Shown one piece after another: positions 16,469 to 24,516 of a DNA stretch of 34,785 bases. Source of the stretch: an uncultured bacterium. Its GTDB lineage: Bacteria > Planctomycetota > Phycisphaerae > Phycisphaerales > SM1A02. Position 1 is the stretch's first letter. Each line of letters opens with the position of its first letter. Below the pieces are notes generated by a model. It ran no database searches. It was not told the origin of the DNA and saw only the letters and a list, made by a program, of their open reading frames with translations. The translations under genes were made by a program, and so were the position numbers. Location: positions 1 through 34,785 of the forward strand of contig CAIXJC010000057.1 in NCBI GenBank assembly GCA_903919715.1, read 5' to 3'.

Positions 16469-17980
16469 CAGCCCGCGCACGATGAGTTCTCCCGAGAGCG
16501 CGAACCAAATTCCAAGCAATCCATAATTCAACCAGACTCCCAGCACCCATGCCAGTGGAAGTCGGATGAAGTAGCTGCTGATGACCGTGATGACGAGACA
16601 TGCCGTCGTATCTCCGACTCCACGCAGTCCATTTCGAATCACCATTGAGAGCGCGAAAAAGATTTGAATTGCACCGCACGTCATCAGAAGTGGGGGCACT
16701 TCTCTCAGGTGGACTTCTTGGTCGCTGATGATTCGAGTGAGCGGTTCACCTGCGACGATAAAGACGATTCCAAGCAACCCCATGATCGTGCAGCCAACGA
16801 TTGTGCATGCGCCGATCGCTCGCCGCGCCTGCTTGATATTTCCTGCGCCGATGTATTGACCTGCCAGTGCGCCTGCGGCAATTCCCATTGCAAATCCCGG
16901 CAGAAACGAGAAGGATTCCCACTGGACGGCGATCATGTGCGCTCCAATTAAACCGTCGCCCGGTTTGCCTTGGGCAATTCGATTGTGAGCCACCATGCCG
17001 ATGAAGATCATGACCAACAAATTGACTCCCCACAGCGCGATTCCTTCAGCGAAGTTTGGAATGCCGATCCGCGCAATGCGCCACGTCATGTTCCAAGAGG
17101 GTCGCAAATGTCGCCGCTTTGGATTGAAGTCATGCGTGCCTTTGTGCAGAGCACGAACCGTCAAGATTGCGCCGATGACATAGGACAGCGCAGTGCCAGA
17201 GGCGATACCGATGACTCCCCACTGTGCGCCATCGATTCCTAGAACATTGGGAATCACGAAGTTGCCAGCGTGATACTGCGCGCCCGAGAGCAGCCAAGAA
17301 GCAATCGCGTTGACGACATTGACGGCAACGGCGATCCATGCAGGAGTCCATGTTTCTCCCGCACCATGCAAGCACATCGAACCAACGGTCATCACTCCAG
17401 TTGCTGGCATTGCAATGGCGAGTAGTCGAACATATTGGATGCAGAAAGCGGCGCCTTGTCCGTGCAATCCTGCGATCTCTGCAAGCGGGACGACTGCGAA
17501 CCACAAGATGACTCCGATGAAAGCTCCCCAGACAAGACTGAGGGTGATCGATTGTCCGCACGCTTCTTCGCCTTCATGCGCACGTCCTGCGCCCATGGCA
17601 CGTGCGATGATCGCTTGCGCACCGACTCCCAAACCAGCCATCGCAATTCCAATGAACCATCCGACATACGAGCCGATTCCAATCCCATCGAGTGCTGGAA
17701 CGACCGTCGTTCCAGGCAAACTTCCTGCGATGATCTTGTCGACGAGGCCGACGCATGCTGCGACGAGTTGTTGAAGGAGAATCGGAATCGCCAAGAAACG
17801 AATCGCAGACCACATCGTTCGGCCGGCAAGTTTTCCGCTTCGGATAGAGCCATCGAGTGCGATCTCTGCACCTTCAAGAGCCATCACCGCATCTGGCGGA
17901 TCATCGGGACCAACGGATGTGGTCGTGATACGTAAGTCTTCGCGCAGTTCGCTCTGCTTGGAATCGGTTTGTTTATTCAA
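16418..17980 (-). CDS. MATE-family efflux transporter
   Basis: A 520-residue, 12-segment inner-membrane transporter exchanging cationic drugs or metabolites for H+ or Na+. The two MatE halves begin near SAIRFLAIPILLQQLVAACVG and near WRIARIGIPNFAEGIALWGV, each with the family's PxxxxxL pattern. An unusually long hydrophilic N-terminus of about 55 residues (acidic, Thr/Pro-rich) precedes the first helix. The TTG start at 17980 has AGAAGG 9 bases upstream; an internal ATG at residue 33 is the alternative. The final 51 bases overlap the convergent zinc-ribbon gene. Confidence 0.92.
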   Translation of the reverse strand: MNKQTDSKQSELREDLRITTTSVGPDDPPDAVMALEGAEIALDGSIRSGKLAGRTMWSAIRFLAIPILLQQLVAACVGLVDKIIAGSLPGTTVVPALDGIGIGSYVGWFIGIAMAGLGVGAQAIIARAMGAGRAHEGEEACGQSITLSLVWGAFIGVILWFAVVPLAEIAGLHGQGAAFCIQYVRLLAIAMPATGVMTVGSMCLHGAGETWTPAWIAVAVNVVNAIASWLLSGAQYHAGNFVIPNVLGIDGAQWGVIGIASGTALSYVIGAILTVRALHKGTHDFNPKRRHLRPSWNMTWRIARIGIPNFAEGIALWGVNLLVMIFIGMVAHNRIAQGKPGDGLIGAHMIAVQWESFSFLPGFAMGIAAGALAGQYIGAGNIKQARRAIGACTIVGCTIMGLLGIVFIVAGEPLTRIISDQEVHLREVPPLLMTCGAIQIFFALSMVIRNGLRGVGDTTACLVITVISSYFIRLPLAWVLGVWLNYGLLGIWFALSGELIVRGLLFLWRFRSKGWEHLRV

Positions 17981-18029
17981 ATTCCGGCGCCTTCTGTGTC
18001 TCGCATGTCACGTCATTGAAAGCGCGCGT

Positions 18030-18929
18030 TTAAGAGCCGGTTGGTGCAGGTGATCCCACTGGCGCAGGTGATCCCACAGGTGATCCCACTGGTGCAGGAG
18101 TTTCATATGTTTTTCGTGATCCAGTATCGGCGATGCCACTCGGCAGACCAGGTATTTCCCACTTTGGAACATCCCAGAAGACCACATAGTCCCAGAAGCC
18201 AAGATGTCTTCGATAAGTTGGATACAAGTAAATCTTCTGCGCCACGAATCTCTTTTCGATTGGAGTCGTTGAATACCAACCGAGCCACCTCATGCGATCA
18301 ATGCCCAAGTCGTTTCCTGTCATCATCCGCAGGCTGTCGAGCGCTGCCAAATTGACCGTCAATTCGCTGTGGTCGAGTGTGGTGACTAATGATTGGAAGG
18401 AATCATCTTGGGGATATTGCCCCAATCCAATTGCCAATTCGATTCGGATTTCCTGTGTTTCAGATTCGTCCTGCATCTTGCGCCACATTGGCTCGGCGAC
18501 GGCGACATTGTGCATCCGTTGCAAGCCGATTGCCGCAGCTAATCGCACCTGTGGAAATGTGCTTGAGAGACGTTCTGCGATCAGGACAGCATCTTCGGGT
18601 TGCCCATATCGCGACAGTGCAGCAATTGCCGCGGCTTGGACTAACGGATCCTTCATGTCCTTGACATAGAAACGATAGAGCTTCACATATGCGTCGATGC
18701 CGCCGAACGATGATGTTCCAAGCAGCACAACTCCGCGGCGCATGTTCTCCGCGTCAGTGGTATCGACAGCCCACTGTGCCGCTTCTTGCGGTGAGGGAGG
18801 CGAAAGGACATCGCCCATGGATTTCATGTCTGACCCGATTGTGTCACAAGCACTCAGGGTTGCGCAGGCAAGAATGACGCCACAGATCATCCCAGTGCGC
18901 GAGCAGAAACATTCGACAGCTCTTCGCAT
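18030..18929 (-). CDS. HEAT-repeat-like lipoprotein
   Basis: A 299-residue predicted lipoprotein. The signal ends at the lipobox LSAC (C28 from this start). The middle consists of helical repeats of HEAT type (DPLVQAAAIAALSRYGQPEDA, PQVRLAAAIGLQRMHN, TQEIRIELAIGLGQYPQD, SELTVNLAALDSLRMM). Then come an aromatic section (WDYVVFWDVPKWEIPG) and a repeated Gly-Ser-Pro-Val tail. Such solenoids usually mediate protein binding; no partner is evident. ATG 18929 is used because it lies 10 bases behind the cupin stop; ATG 18890 would still keep most of the signal. Confidence 0.8.
   Translation of the reverse strand: MRRAVECFCSRTGMICGVILACATLSACDTIGSDMKSMGDVLSPPSPQEAAQWAVDTTDAENMRRGVVLLGTSSFGGIDAYVKLYRFYVKDMKDPLVQAAAIAALSRYGQPEDAVLIAERLSSTFPQVRLAAAIGLQRMHNVAVAEPMWRKMQDESETQEIRIELAIGLGQYPQDDSFQSLVTTLDHSELTVNLAALDSLRMMTGNDLGIDRMRWLGWYSTTPIEKRFVAQKIYLYPTYRRHLGFWDYVVFWDVPKWEIPGLPSGIADTGSRKTYETPAPVGSPVGSPAPVGSPAPTGS
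18043..18098 (-). repeat. 18/12-bp direct repeats in the lipoprotein tail
   Basis: Units of the form GGTGCAGGTGATCCCACT (plus-strand reading) recur about three times with one shortened copy, encoding the tail GSPAPVGSPVGSPAPVGS. The repeat ends ten bases before the stop codon. It is a likely site of length variation. Confidence 0.8.
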
Positions 18930-18939
18930 TGGTGCTCGA

Positions 18940-19308
18940 TCAACTTCCTGGAGTGGGTTTGCCGCAATCAAAGCTGACGGGAACGAGACAGATGAACGTC
19001 AAATCGCCTGCGCCGTCGTTGACGAATTGATGCATGCGATTTGGATTGATCATCAGGATGTCGCCTGCGCGGCATGAATGAAACTCGCCGTCATATTCGA
19101 CTCGTGCTTGTCCAGCAGTGATGATGACCTCGTGTTCATAGTCGTGCTGATGCCGTGGCGTCTTGCCACCAGGCGCAACGGTGTAGTGCCTCATTGCAAA
19201 GTTTGGGGCGCCATCTTTTCGACCCACCATCAGACGCATGGAAACCCCTTGCGTCCCGGGAAGATCGATTGCGACTGGGTCCACTTCTTCGATACGCCGC
19301 TTCAGCAT
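18940..19308 (-). CDS. Cupin-domain protein
   Basis: A 122-residue single-domain cupin. Both metal motifs are present: motif 1 in GGKTPRHQHDYEHE (two His and a Glu), and motif 2 in GDILMINPNRMHQFVN (His 93). Single cupins of this type act as dioxygenases, isomerases or small-ligand binders; the substrate is not evident. ATG 19308 lies only 30 bases from the start of the divergent MBL gene. The stop is 10 bases before the HEAT lipoprotein start, so those two may be one operon. Confidence 0.87.
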   Translation of the reverse strand: MLKRRIEEVDPVAIDLPGTQGVSMRLMVGRKDGAPNFAMRHYTVAPGGKTPRHQHDYEHEVIITAGQARVEYDGEFHSCRAGDILMINPNRMHQFVNDGAGDLTFICLVPVSFDCGKPTPGS

Positions 19309-19338
19309 GGGAGGAAGGTTAGCGACTATGTTCTCCCT

Positions 19339-19986
19339 GTGGCAAAGCTCCGCATCAAAGGATTTCCGTTGGGCGCATGGCAGACGAATTGTTGGCTCGT
19401 ATGGATCGAGACCGACACCCTTCGTCCTGGGTGGATCATCGACACAGGTGACGATCCTGCGCCGCTCTTGGATGCGATTCGCACTCACGGCATTACGGTG
19501 CAAGCAATCCTTTTCACGCACGCACATCTCGATCACATCATGGGTCTCGAAAAGGTTCTCGCCGCGGTGGGCGATGTTCCTCGTTATGCCCATCCCCTCG
19601 AGCATGCGTGGTTTGGCGATCCGCAGCTGAATCTTTCGGCATTCGCCGAAGTTGCTCCTGTCTCGGTGAGCGCACCGACGAATTCAATTGATGAGGGCGA
19701 TGAGTTGACGCTCGGCCCCACTCGTTGGAGAGTTCTCCATACGCCGGGCCACAGTCCTGGATCCGTCAGTTTCGTCTGTGACGACGCAAAGGTGGTCATC
19801 TCAGGCGACACGCTCTTTGCAAGATCGGTTGGGAGGTCGGACTTTCCTACGAGTGATCCAGTCGCTCTTGATGATTCTCTTCGGCGCAAACTGATGTCAC
19901 TCCCCGATGAGTACACCGTTCATCCTGGGCACGGTGCTTCAACCACCATTGGGCGCGAGCGGTTGAGCAATCCCTTCTTGCGATAG
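19339..19986 (+). CDS. MBL-fold metallo-hydrolase (glyoxalase II-like)
   Basis: A 215-residue metallo-beta-lactamase-fold hydrolase. The metal ligands are all present: THAHLDH (60-66), TPGHSPGS, SGDTLF and HPGHG. Size and motif spacing match the YcbL/glyoxalase II-like group that cleaves thioesters such as hydroxyacyl-glutathione, although the actual substrate cannot be read. The only suitable in-frame start is GTG 19339. The GGAGG-like sequence at 19310-19318 is about 20 bases away, so initiation is uncertain. It diverges from the cupin gene and its last 48 bases overlap the DUF885 gene. Confidence 0.9.
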   Translation: MAKLRIKGFPLGAWQTNCWLVWIETDTLRPGWIIDTGDDPAPLLDAIRTHGITVQAILFTHAHLDHIMGLEKVLAAVGDVPRYAHPLEHAWFGDPQLNLSAFAEVAPVSVSAPTNSIDEGDELTLGPTRWRVLHTPGHSPGSVSFVCDDAKVVISGDTLFARSVGRSDFPTSDPVALDDSLRRKLMSLPDEYTVHPGHGASTTIGRERLSNPFLR

Positions 19987-21816
19987 CAACGCATCGCACC
20001 ATGCGTCCATGCGAGTCCGCAGCACATTCAAGGGCAGCGCGCCGGCACCGAGCAGATGGTCATGGAATGTCCGTAGATCAAAGTGCGCTCCCAATCGTTT
20101 TTCGCAGGTCGCACGAATGCGGCGGATTTCCAACTCGCCGATCTTGTATCCGCACGCTTGACCAGGCCATCCGATGTACCGATCAATCTCTCGCTCGATA
20201 TTCAGTTGCGACAATGCGGTATTGCGCTGCATGAATGTGATCGCATCTGCTCGGCTCATGCCAAATGCGTGCATTCCAGTGTCAACCACGAGACGGCACG
20301 CACGCCACATTTCATAAAGCAATCGCCCGAAGTCGTCGTAGGGATTCTCGTACAGCCCCATCGAAATGCCCAGTCGCTCTGCATAGAGCGCCCAGCCTTC
20401 GACAAATGCCGTTGCATCGATATCTCGGCGGAATTCTCGCACTCCGTCGATTTCATCAGCGATTGAAATCTGCAAGTGATGCCCTGGCACCGCTTCGTGC
20501 AGTGAGAGCGGAATCATTTCGTACGTTGGTCGTTGATCAAGCGCATATGTGTTGGCATAAAACCATCCTGGCAATCCCGCTTTCATACTTCCAAATTGGT
20601 AATACGCCGTCGTCTGCGATGGCGCCATGAAGCGGGGGATCTCTCGAACTCCGTACGGCAGTCGCGGAAGTACGCCGAAATATTCGGGAAGCTTCGCGTC
20701 GATGCGTTTGCAAATGTCGCGATACCCCGAAAGAAGTGACTCGGCCGAAGTGTGATAGAAGCGGGGATCAGTTCGCAAATAGGCAACGAATGCGGTGAAG
20801 CGGTCGTCGCTGGAAAGTTCTGCGCGTGCGGGATCGGCGGCGAACCACTCTGTTCGTGCGATGACCTTAAGCATTTCGCTGCGGATGCGCGCGACCTCCG
20901 CCAGTCCGATGCGGTGGATTTCATCTGCAGTGAGGTCCGTTGTCGTGAAGCGTTTCAATTCGAAGGCGTAGTACTCCGTTCCCAAGTATTGATCCTTCGC
21001 ACTGATCGATGTGAGTCCCTTGGGTATGTACGACTCCTTCAGCCAAGTCAACATCTCGCCAAGTGCGAGCAGTGCATCCAACTTCGCTGTGCGTGCTTGC
21101 TCGCGCAAAGTCGCTTGCTGCGGCGCAGGGATCGAGTCTGGCATCTGGGCCAATGGCACTTCAATTTCGTTGAGATTTCCCCGCAGAACCGATTCGAATT
21201 GTGCGACAACTCCTTCGAGAATAGCGGCTGGTGGAACGAGTCCCTCTGCAAGCCCCTCTTCCATCATCGCCTGTGTATCGCGAACTGAAGCGCCAAGGCG
21301 CGACATTCGCTTGACATAATTTTCCCAGTCCTCAGCTTGATGAAAGGGAACGCTCTCTGCAAATTGGGGAAGGTCTTGTTGAGGTCCGCCGCGCTGACTG
21401 ACAGGCATCATCCATCGCTTGAAGCGAAATGAATCGAAGTCGTTGTGCAACTCTCGTTGAAGCAGGTCGAAGTCAAGTTGGTTCGTAGCGGTCAGGCGAC
21501 TTCGGTCGATCGCAGAAATTTGTTCAATGAATGTGCCGACTTCGTTGTGCCGGTTGAGAGCTCCACGCATGCCGGGCTCAGTGATTCGATCTGGCGCCGT
21601 CGATCGCGCATGGGAGATGGCTGATTCTGGAAAGCTAAAATCGCGCCACCGTTGATACTCAGCGGCAAGCGCATCAAATGCAGAGTCTGGCGTGACTGGT
21701 TTGGGGGATTGTCCAGCGAGCGTGGTTTCGTGCACCTTCAAGCCAAAGCAGATCGTGGAGAGTGCTATGAAACTTGCTATAAATAGAGTGGTTTTTCGCA
21801 TTTGATTTTGTGGCAT
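19939..21816 (-). CDS. DUF885-family secreted peptidase-like protein
   Basis: A 625-residue protein with an N-terminal signal peptide (MRKTTLFIASFIALSTICFG after a few residues), then the DUF885 domain over nearly all its length. The likely zinc site is HEAVPGHH with the downstream EGWALYAE glutamate, the pattern of HExxH-like metallopeptidases. Members are thought to be extracytoplasmic peptidases, mostly uncharacterised. ATG 21816 and ATG 21801 are both possible; the second gives a more classical signal peptide. The gene diverges from the tandem-ACT gene and converges on the MBL gene with a 48-bp overlap. Confidence 0.9.
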   Translation of the reverse strand: MPQNQMRKTTLFIASFIALSTICFGLKVHETTLAGQSPKPVTPDSAFDALAAEYQRWRDFSFPESAISHARSTAPDRITEPGMRGALNRHNEVGTFIEQISAIDRSRLTATNQLDFDLLQRELHNDFDSFRFKRWMMPVSQRGGPQQDLPQFAESVPFHQAEDWENYVKRMSRLGASVRDTQAMMEEGLAEGLVPPAAILEGVVAQFESVLRGNLNEIEVPLAQMPDSIPAPQQATLREQARTAKLDALLALGEMLTWLKESYIPKGLTSISAKDQYLGTEYYAFELKRFTTTDLTADEIHRIGLAEVARIRSEMLKVIARTEWFAADPARAELSSDDRFTAFVAYLRTDPRFYHTSAESLLSGYRDICKRIDAKLPEYFGVLPRLPYGVREIPRFMAPSQTTAYYQFGSMKAGLPGWFYANTYALDQRPTYEMIPLSLHEAVPGHHLQISIADEIDGVREFRRDIDATAFVEGWALYAERLGISMGLYENPYDDFGRLLYEMWRACRLVVDTGMHAFGMSRADAITFMQRNTALSQLNIEREIDRYIGWPGQACGYKIGELEIRRIRATCEKRLGAHFDLRTFHDHLLGAGALPLNVLRTRMDAWCDALLSQEGIAQPLAPNGG

Positions 21817-21883
21817 TCTCTGCGCTGGGCACAATACAGGATGGGTGGATCACCTCCGGCTGAGCACCCTTGTGCGACGGGGC

Positions 21884-21889
21884 TATACT
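21884..21889 (+). promoter_or_regulatory. Possible -10 element for the tandem-ACT gene
   Basis: TATACT lies about 25 bases before the GTG start, leaving a leader of some 18 bases that contains the GAGAGG ribosome-binding site. The -35 region (TGAGCA, 17 bases upstream) matches the consensus poorly. Confidence 0.35.
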
Positions 21890-21913
21890 CGCAATTTCCC
21901 CGAGAGGATTCCC

Positions 21914-22384
21914 GTGAGCAGCGTAATTCCGATCCCAACAGAACAAGGATATTCCCCGCCATCCGTGCGGCAGTTTGCGGTCTTTCTCGACAACAAAGTC
22001 GGGAAGCTGCTGGAACTACTCAAGCTTTTCGAAGATGACTCGATGGTCAATGTCGCTGCACTAAGCGTTATGGATTCGAGCGACCATGCCGTAGTTCGGA
22101 TGATCTTCTCCAACGCAGATGCCGCGCGTCATCAATTGCGCAAAAATAACTACACATTCAGCGAACTCGACCTGATCGTTGTGCAGATTGGCCATGATCA
22201 ATCCCTGACCAAATTATGCCTGCATCTGCTCGGTGCGGAGCTGAATATTCGGTTTGTCTATCCCGTTTTAATGCGTGCCGCAAGCGAGCCTTGCGTTGCA
22301 TTGGCGGTCGATGACTGCTATTTGGCTGGGCAGATTCTCCTTCGCAAGCGCTTCACGCTGCTTGGCGAAGAAGACCTCAGCTGA
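21914..22384 (+). CDS. Tandem ACT-domain protein
   Basis: A 156-residue protein that appears to consist only of two ACT domains, the first about residues 15-80 (RQFAVFLDNKVGKLLELLKLF...) and the second about 84-152 (LDLIVVQIG...). ACT pairs bind amino acids and regulate partner enzymes, and stand-alone ones resemble acetolactate-synthase regulatory subunits. No partner enzyme is adjacent. GTG 21914 is set by GAGAGG 6 bases upstream, and an upstream in-frame start would run into the promoter region. The 3' end overlaps the CDGSH gene by 8 bases. Confidence 0.82.
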   Translation: MSSVIPIPTEQGYSPPSVRQFAVFLDNKVGKLLELLKLFEDDSMVNVAALSVMDSSDHAVVRMIFSNADAARHQLRKNNYTFSELDLIVVQIGHDQSLTKLCLHLLGAELNIRFVYPVLMRAASEPCVALAVDDCYLAGQILLRKRFTLLGEEDLS

Positions 22385-22580
22385 CGTCGATTTTGCGCGG
22401 ATTCTGGCCGTCAGCGTCATATTCGTATGTGCAGCCGGGTTCCTCTTCAGCGCATGCTTTGTGATGCCCGTCGCAAAACGGGAAATTCTTGGAAAGACCG
22501 CATGTACAGACGAAAATCGCCTTCTCTTGCGGTTCGATCTTGAGTGGTTTCAGCCCTTCGAGTTTGACGATTCTTGCCAT
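22377..22580 (-). CDS. CDGSH iron-sulfur domain protein
   Basis: A 67-residue protein built around a CDGSH motif: C25, C27, C36 and H40 in CTCGLSKNFPFCDGHH. These three Cys and one His bind a labile 2Fe-2S cluster used in redox sensing or cluster transfer. The signature position usually Ser is His here. ATG 22580 is 9 bases after the stop of the PTPS gene, so the two are likely co-transcribed. Family assignment is secure; the role is not. Confidence 0.92.
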   Translation of the reverse strand: MARIVKLEGLKPLKIEPQEKAIFVCTCGLSKNFPFCDGHHKACAEEEPGCTYEYDADGQNPRKIDVS

Positions 22581-22589
22581 AAGGCAAGT

Positions 22590-23420
22590 CTAGGCGATTT
22601 CCCCAGCCTCAACAGTGGCCGACGTCTTGGAAGTTTCCCAGAGCCGCACGCTTTTCAATTCGGCATCATGATTGAGCAAAGGTTCCTTCAATAGGTCGAA
22701 GCAGACGGCGGCGATATGTTCAACGGATGGGTTGGTGGCACGAAATTCAGGGCAGTCGATATTGAGGTTCATGTGATCGAACCGCTCGATGATCACCCGA
22801 TCGACGACCTCCTCTAGTTCGGCCATTCCAAACGTATGTTCAGATGGAATGGCGATCGACACTGCGATGCGGTAATTGTGACCATGCCCATTCAACTTGT
22901 TGCACTTCCCAAAGAAACTCTGGTTCTCGGCGGGGGTTCGTGTGGGGTCATTCAGGCGATGTGAGGCAGCAAATTCAAAGATCGATGTGAGCGTGGTCTT
23001 GGTTGGCATGTCGTTTTTCCAAAAGTATTGGTGGTACGGGGAGATGTTCCACGAAAGCGATTTGATCGGTCTTCCAAGGCTCGTGGCGACGCCACTCGCG
23101 ATCGATTGCAAAAGCATGCATGGAGTCGTTTGTGGTGAGCTTGTTTGCGAAAAAAGAGCCGTTTTCAGCATTGGAATTGAAGAATTTCGAACCGCAGCAT
23201 CAAGCTGAGCAAGCGTGGCCAAGTAACCCGTTTTTTGCTCTGGAATTCCATGGATCGAAACTTCGAATTCGTACCAAGCCCCGATGCCGCTGGTCGATGG
23301 GTAACCAGCAAAGGAATTATGGCACTCTGCGGCAGGCGAACTGAGCCCGTCGCGAGAGATAAAGACTCGGACGGCGCGGGAGAGAGTTGTTGGCACGGGG
23401 ATGGCGGAGAGGGGTGGCAT
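22590..23420 (-). CDS. Two-domain 6-pyruvoyl-tetrahydropterin synthase / QueD-like protein
   Basis: A 276-residue protein with two PTPS-like halves. The second (about 143-276) is complete: zinc ligands H154 (ASHRL), H179 and H181 (GHGHNY), catalytic C173 (FFGKCNKLNG) and the FDHMNLN segment. It could make 6-carboxy-tetrahydropterin for queuosine or act on sepiapterin-like substrates. The first half (about 14-85) follows the same strand pattern, but GHGHNY is replaced by GIGAWY (45-50), so its metal site is lost. ATG 23420 is preferred; ATG 23486 and further upstream starts run into the plus-strand promoter and hairpin. No ribosome-binding site is obvious for any start. Confidence 0.88.
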   Translation of the reverse strand: MPPLSAIPVPTTLSRAVRVFISRDGLSSPAAECHNSFAGYPSTSGIGAWYEFEVSIHGIPEQKTGYLATLAQLDAAVRNSSIPMLKTALFSQTSSPQTTPCMLLQSIASGVATSLGRPIKSLSWNISPYHQYFWKNDMPTKTTLTSIFEFAASHRLNDPTRTPAENQSFFGKCNKLNGHGHNYRIAVSIAIPSEHTFGMAELEEVVDRVIIERFDHMNLNIDCPEFRATNPSVEHIAAVCFDLLKEPLLNHDAELKSVRLWETSKTSATVEAGEIA

Positions 23421-23449
23421 GAAGGTGTATTGGAAATTGTAGGTTCGAT

Positions 23450-23477
23450 TTGACTTTTGGCATCTGCTATCTAATAT
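23450..23477 (+). promoter_or_regulatory. Strong predicted sigma-70-type promoter
   Basis: TTGACT (23450-23455), a 16-base spacer and TAATAT (23472-23477) match the consensus in five positions each. This is the best-looking promoter in the window. The expected start is near A23485. It points away from the PTPS gene and toward a hairpin-terminator and then the YdjY-like lipoprotein gene. Confidence 0.6.
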
Positions 23478-23484
23478 CTTTGGC

Positions 23485-23540
23485 ATAACCAAGCCCCCGG
23501 AAGGGCTCGGCGTGAGGCTTGCCTCCGCCGGGCCTTTTTT
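23485..23540 (+). ncRNA. Candidate short leader RNA or attenuator
   Basis: Between the promoter and a U-tract lie about 56 bases that can fold in two exclusive ways. AGCCC (23492-23496) pairs with GGGCT (23503-23507), or that same GGGCT becomes the 5' arm of the terminator stem. This is the layout of an attenuator or riboswitch-type leader for the lipoprotein gene 160 bases further on. It could also be a free-standing small RNA. I do not recognise it as a known RNA family. Confidence 0.4.
23503..23540 (+). terminator. Rho-independent terminator
   Basis: GGGCTCGGCG pairs with CGCCGGGCC (one G-U), and inside it GAGGC-TT-GCCTC forms a second stem. The long GC-rich hairpin is followed by TTTTTT and, one base later, more T residues. 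The U-tract is on the plus strand only, so it stops plus-strand transcripts. The only plus-strand unit just upstream is the promoter at 23450. Confidence 0.8.
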
Positions 23541-23575
23541 ATTTTTTGCGGAGCAGTATTGAGGGTGAGGAGACG

Positions 23576-23611
23576 TTGGTGCGGTTGGTGAAGTTGGAGA
23601 CATTGATGAAG
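23576..23611. repeat. Four imperfect 9-bp repeats upstream of the YdjY-like gene
   Basis: TTGGTGCGG, TTGGTGAAG, TTGGAGACA and TTGATGAAG stand in a row in non-coding DNA between the terminator and the lipoprotein gene. The period of 9 is clear but the units differ in two to four bases, so this may be a decayed tandem repeat or a spaced protein-binding region. Confidence 0.5.
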
Positions 23612-23701
23612 TTCGATCATCTCGGTTGTGATTTCTGTGGCGACTATTCTTCCTTACTCGTTCACGATGCCTCTTGATTGCATTTTCAAAGTGTTGACCC
23701 A

Positions 23702-24472
23702 GTGAAAAAAAATATTCAAACGCTCACGATCGTTGCACTTGCTCTTCTGGGGAGCTCGTGTGCTGCGCCAGCGATTCTGCCGAAGCCACAGGTTCCGATT
23801 GATTCCGTGCCCGCACAGCAAGAAGCCGCTCTGCGACTCGGTCCCGATATTCGTGTCGACCGCCGCAAGTCTGAAGTCATTATTCGTTCACAAATCGCAT
23901 CGAGAAACGGTTTTCTGGAACAATTGGTGTGCAAGGCTGGGACGAGAGAGCACGAATCGCTGCTCGCCGTCGAAGCCGCTCCGAAAATGATTCATGCAGC
24001 ACTGCTCGCGGCTGGCTTCACGGCGGGATCTCCTGGATCTTGGAGTGAGCTGCCACCCGATGCTGCAGGAAATCCAGTCCTTGCTTTTCAGCCGCCCACG
24101 GGTTCAGCGGTGGAATTATTTGTGCGGTGGGAGAGTGACGGTCACATCAATGAGCGCGCTCTGTGTGAATGGGTTCGCGGTTCGGTGAGTGGTGCGGCGC
24201 AGAGCGAGCCCGCGCAGTTTCCATGCAACCGATTTGTTTTCGCGGGTTCGCATATTCGTCCAAACCCCAAGTCGCTTGGACCTGGCGAACACTACGTTGC
24301 GGATTACACAGGATCGGTCGTCGGGCTGGTGACATTCGGCGATGAAGTGATTGCATTTGAAGAAGTGATTCCAGACCGCGTCGATGTTGCTCCAGCGATG
24401 TGGGAGTCGTGGACGGACCGAATTCCTGTCGAAGGAACTCCGATTGAACTCGTCATTCGCCGTCCCAAATAA
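23702..24472 (+). CDS. YdjY-like predicted lipoprotein
   Basis: A 256-residue protein with a lipoprotein signal (VKKNIQTLTIVALALLGSSC; lipobox LGSSC). A domain resembling YdjY proteins follows, with KSEVIIRSQIASRNGFLEQLVC, the glutamate-rich turn TREHESLLAVEA and KMIHAALLAAGFTAG. YdjY-type domains are common in planctomycete secreted proteins and have no known activity. GTG 23702 is chosen because it starts the signal peptide; its ribosome-binding site is weak. It may be under the control of the promoter and hairpin at 23450-23540. The ABC ATPase gene follows after 44 bases. Confidence 0.78.
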   Translation: MKKNIQTLTIVALALLGSSCAAPAILPKPQVPIDSVPAQQEAALRLGPDIRVDRRKSEVIIRSQIASRNGFLEQLVCKAGTREHESLLAVEAAPKMIHAALLAAGFTAGSPGSWSELPPDAAGNPVLAFQPPTGSAVELFVRWESDGHINERALCEWVRGSVSGAAQSEPAQFPCNRFVFAGSHIRPNPKSLGPGEHYVADYTGSVVGLVTFGDEVIAFEEVIPDRVDVAPAMWESWTDRIPVEGTPIELVIRRPK

Positions 24473-24516
24473 TCCCTGCGAAGACCGAGAATGAATGTGC
24501 CGTTAGGATCTCTCCC

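Noticed and set aside
23421..23603. N-terminal extension of the PTPS gene through the hairpin region
   Set aside because: The extension would translate the terminator and 9-bp repeats into Pro/Ser/Thr low-complexity sequence with no PTPS similarity.
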